DNA from: Lentisphaerae bacterium WC36
GTDB taxonomy: Bacteria > Verrucomicrobiota > Lentisphaeria > Victivallales > SZUA-371
Assembly: GCA_020683205.1 (NCBI GenBank)
Contig: CP085689.1
Span: 2,908,230 to 2,972,229, forward strand
DNA: 64,000 bases
Direction: 5' to 3'
Shown here: in pieces, positions 62,185 through 64,000 of the stretch
Layout of the letters: every line of letters starts with the position of its first letter
Position numbering within the stretch: the first letter of the stretch is position 1
The notes under the pieces: generated by a model
Seen by the model: only the letters and a program-made list of their open reading frames with translations
Databases searched by the model: none
What the model was told of the DNA's origin: nothing
Program-made: the position numbers and the translations under genes

Positions 62185-62323
62185 ATCATAAAACGACCAT
62201 ATCTCAAAGATAATCTATGATAATTACACAACTTTTAGAAAAAATAATTAGAGCAAATTATGATAATTTAACACGCACCTAAAAAAAATATTGACAACTC
62301 TATTGCAAAAAGCTATAATCATA
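62185..62323. promoter_or_regulatory. Four TATGAT-type elements in the gntR-hcp intergenic region
   Basis: TATGATAATT occurs at 62216-62225 and 62259-62268 (43 bases apart, about four helical turns), with inverted relatives at 62185-62190 (ATCATA) and overlapping the hcp -10 box at about 62317-62323 (AATCATA). A candidate operator array, tentative given AT richness. Confidence 0.35.
62291..62319 (+). promoter_or_regulatory. Consensus promoter of hcp
   Basis: TTGACA (62291-62296), a 17-base spacer, TATAAT (62314-62319): a perfect sigma-70 consensus, 47 bases before the hcp ATG. Confidence 0.85.
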
Positions 62324-62366
62324 GATACTAACATTTATTAATATTATAAAAAATTGGAGGCTCTCC

Positions 62367-64000
62367 ATGTTTTGTTATCAATGCGAACAAACATCTCAAG
62401 GAACTGGTTGTAGTTCATTTGGAGTATGTGGTAAATCCCCTGACGTTGCTAGTTTACAGGATTTATTAATGTACCAAGCAAAGTTAATTGCGAAAATTTC
62501 ATCTATTCCATACCGTGAAGGCGATAAAGACTATCGTATCACAAACTATTTAATTGATGCGCTATTTACAGCTGTAACAAATGTCAATTTTTCAGTAGAC
62601 AGCTTGGTTGCAATGATTAATAGATCTCTAGAGGTTTTAGATATTGCAACTGAATTAAGTGAAAAACATGGCGTAGCTGACTCTCTTGCATCACAACAAA
62701 ATATCGTTCCTGTAAATGCTACAACAAGTGAATTAGTTGATATTGCAGAAAGCTTAATTCTTGATAATCGTATTGCTGTTTATTCAAAAACTATTGTGGG
62801 ACTTCAGGAATTAATTTTATACGGACTAAAAGGATCCTGTGCATATTTAGACCATGCAAAACTTTTAGGCTACCATGATGATAGCTTAAATGCATTTTTA
62901 GTTGAAACTTTAGCATTTTTAGCTGATAAACCAGATAGTGAAAGTACACTAATAGCTAAAGCTTTAGAAGTTGGAGATTTCAATTTAAGAGTTATGGAAC
63001 TGCTGGATAAAGCGCATAACGAAACTTTCGGAGTACCAGAACCAACAATGGTATCAGTAACTCCAAAAGCAGGTAAAGCGATTTTAGTATCAGGTCATGA
63101 TCTTGGCGATTTACAACAATTACTAATTCAAACCGAAGGTTTAGGTATTAATATTTATACTCATGGTGAAATGATTACGGCGCATAGCTACCCAGAGTTA
63201 AAAAAATTTCCACACCTTGTTGGACATTATGGAACTGCATGGCAGAACCAACGTCGTGAATTCGACCTATTCCCAGGTGCTATTTTAATGACAACAAATT
63301 GTATTCAGTTACCAAAAAGTACCTACCGAGACCGTATTTTTACAACAGATTTAGTTGCTTACGAAGGAGTCAAGCACCTTCCTCAATATCAATACTCTGA
63401 ATTAATTAATGAGGCATTGCGTCAGCCTGGCTTTGACTGTGACGGCGGAGATGTTTCTATTTTAGTTGGCTTCGGTCATAAAGCAGCATTAAGCCATGCT
63501 GAAAAAATTATCCAATTAGTTAAAGATGGGGCAATTCGCCACTTTTTCTTAATTGGTGGATGTGATGGAGCAAAGCCTGGCAGAAATTATTACACTAAAT
63601 TTGCAACCCAAGTCCCAGATGATTGTATTATTTTAACTTTAGCATGTGGTAAATATCGTTTTAATAATCTCGACTTTGGTAGCATTGATGGCATTCCACG
63701 ACTTCTTGATTGTGGACAATGTAATGACGCCTATAGCGCAATAAAAATTGCCTCTGCGCTTGCTGATGCTTTTGACTGCACAGTTAATGATTTACCTTTA
63801 AGTTTTATTCTATCGTGGTATGAACAAAAAGCTGTTGCAATTTTATTAACACTATTAAGCTTGGGAATCAAGCATATGCGTTTAGGTCCAAGCTTACCAG
63901 CATTTATTACCGAGGAAGTCCTTAATATTCTTGTTGAAAAGTTTGATATCAAACCAATTACAACTCCTGAAGAGGATTTAGCAGACATCTTAAACGATTC
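62367..64000 (+). CDS. hcp: Hydroxylamine reductase (hybrid cluster protein), cut by window end
   Basis: Hcp holds a 4Fe-4S and a hybrid 4Fe-2S-2O cluster and reduces hydroxylamine or NO. The N-terminal cysteines are C3, C6, C15 and C21 (MFCYQCEQTSQGTGCSSFGVC). Hybrid-cluster ligands lie in SGHDLGDLQQLL, GEMITAHSYPEL, TTNCIQLP, FFLIGGCDGAK, LACGKYRFN and LLDCGQCNDAYS. GGAGG lies 8 bases upstream of the ATG. 544 codons are visible and the reading frame is still open at the edge; the family is about 540-550 residues, so only a few are missing. Confidence 0.95.
   Translation, partial: MFCYQCEQTSQGTGCSSFGVCGKSPDVASLQDLLMYQAKLIAKISSIPYREGDKDYRITNYLIDALFTAVTNVNFSVDSLVAMINRSLEVLDIATELSEKHGVADSLASQQNIVPVNATTSELVDIAESLILDNRIAVYSKTIVGLQELILYGLKGSCAYLDHAKLLGYHDDSLNAFLVETLAFLADKPDSESTLIAKALEVGDFNLRVMELLDKAHNETFGVPEPTMVSVTPKAGKAILVSGHDLGDLQQLLIQTEGLGINIYTHGEMITAHSYPELKKFPHLVGHYGTAWQNQRREFDLFPGAILMTTNCIQLPKSTYRDRIFTTDLVAYEGVKHLPQYQYSELINEALRQPGFDCDGGDVSILVGFGHKAALSHAEKIIQLVKDGAIRHFFLIGGCDGAKPGRNYYTKFATQVPDDCIILTLACGKYRFNNLDFGSIDGIPRLLDCGQCNDAYSAIKIASALADAFDCTVNDLPLSFILSWYEQKAVAILLTLLSLGIKHMRLGPSLPAFITEEVLNILVEKFDIKPITTPEEDLADILND

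Overview
The window is AT-rich bacterial chromosome, most likely from a member of the Lentisphaerota (PVC superphylum). The evidence is indirect but consistent: a 16S rRNA with a Lentisphaerota/Victivallis-like stretch around 56130-56165; ftsA-ftsZ with a divergent FtsZ; a GntR regulator fused to a solute-binding-protein-like domain; a hydrazine-synthase-alpha-like diheme protein; a lysine/alanine tail on ribosomal protein S2; and several prepilin-type proteins lacking the usual Gly before the cleavage site. The phylum is an inference. No phage, insertion sequence or CRISPR array is visible.

Layout. 0-2.7 kb: division genes ftsA-ftsZ (minus). 2.9-11 kb: a RicT/PSP1-type protein, a GH127 (DUF1680) lipoprotein broken by an in-frame amber codon, a FapA/DUF342 protein, a B12-binding radical SAM protein and an O-acetylhomoserine sulfhydrylase. 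11-13.7 kb: three tandem DUF3592 membrane proteins, a small membrane protein, and a decayed TPR lipoprotein gene bracketed by two inverted copies of one terminator. 13.7-15.5 kb: rpsB-tsf with a long leader. 15.9-17.4 kb: a TSCPD protein and a metal/organoarsenic-type permease. 17.4-24.2 kb: a long minus-strand operon of five pseudopilins, an ECF sigma factor, its zinc-finger anti-sigma with a secretin/TonB-N-terminus-like tail, recX, a nuclease lipoprotein and two tiny membrane proteins. 24.4-31.5 kb: frr, tRNA-Ser, a decayed YwqK-like lipoprotein, exported proteins of unknown function, a GT9 glycosyltransferase, a phosphoesterase, apt and RNase P RNA.

31.6-40.7 kb: gyrB, recA and a trans-envelope energy-coupling cluster (TPR exoprotein, ExbB, ExbD, TonB-like protein, zinc-ribbon membrane protein) whose end carries a perfect 221-bp tandem duplication. 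40.7-51 kb: a GH18 glycosidase, the isoprenoid genes dxs and ispD, a HAD hydrolase, an M24 peptidase, plsY, a LysM lipoprotein, tsaD and gph. 51.6-57.9 kb: a complete rRNA operon (16S-tRNA-Ala-tRNA-Ile-23S-5S, minus strand) driven by three tandem promoter modules. 58-64 kb: the diheme hydrazine-synthase-alpha-like protein, the GntR-solute-binding fusion regulator and hcp (hydroxylamine reductase), which runs off the right edge.

Most of the window is housekeeping. The least ordinary parts are the pseudopilin/sigma/anti-sigma operon, the self-coupling 221-bp duplication, the divergent FtsZ, the modular rRNA promoters, and several genes in visible decay (GH127, TPR lipoprotein, YwqK-like lipoprotein), which suggest ongoing gene loss.
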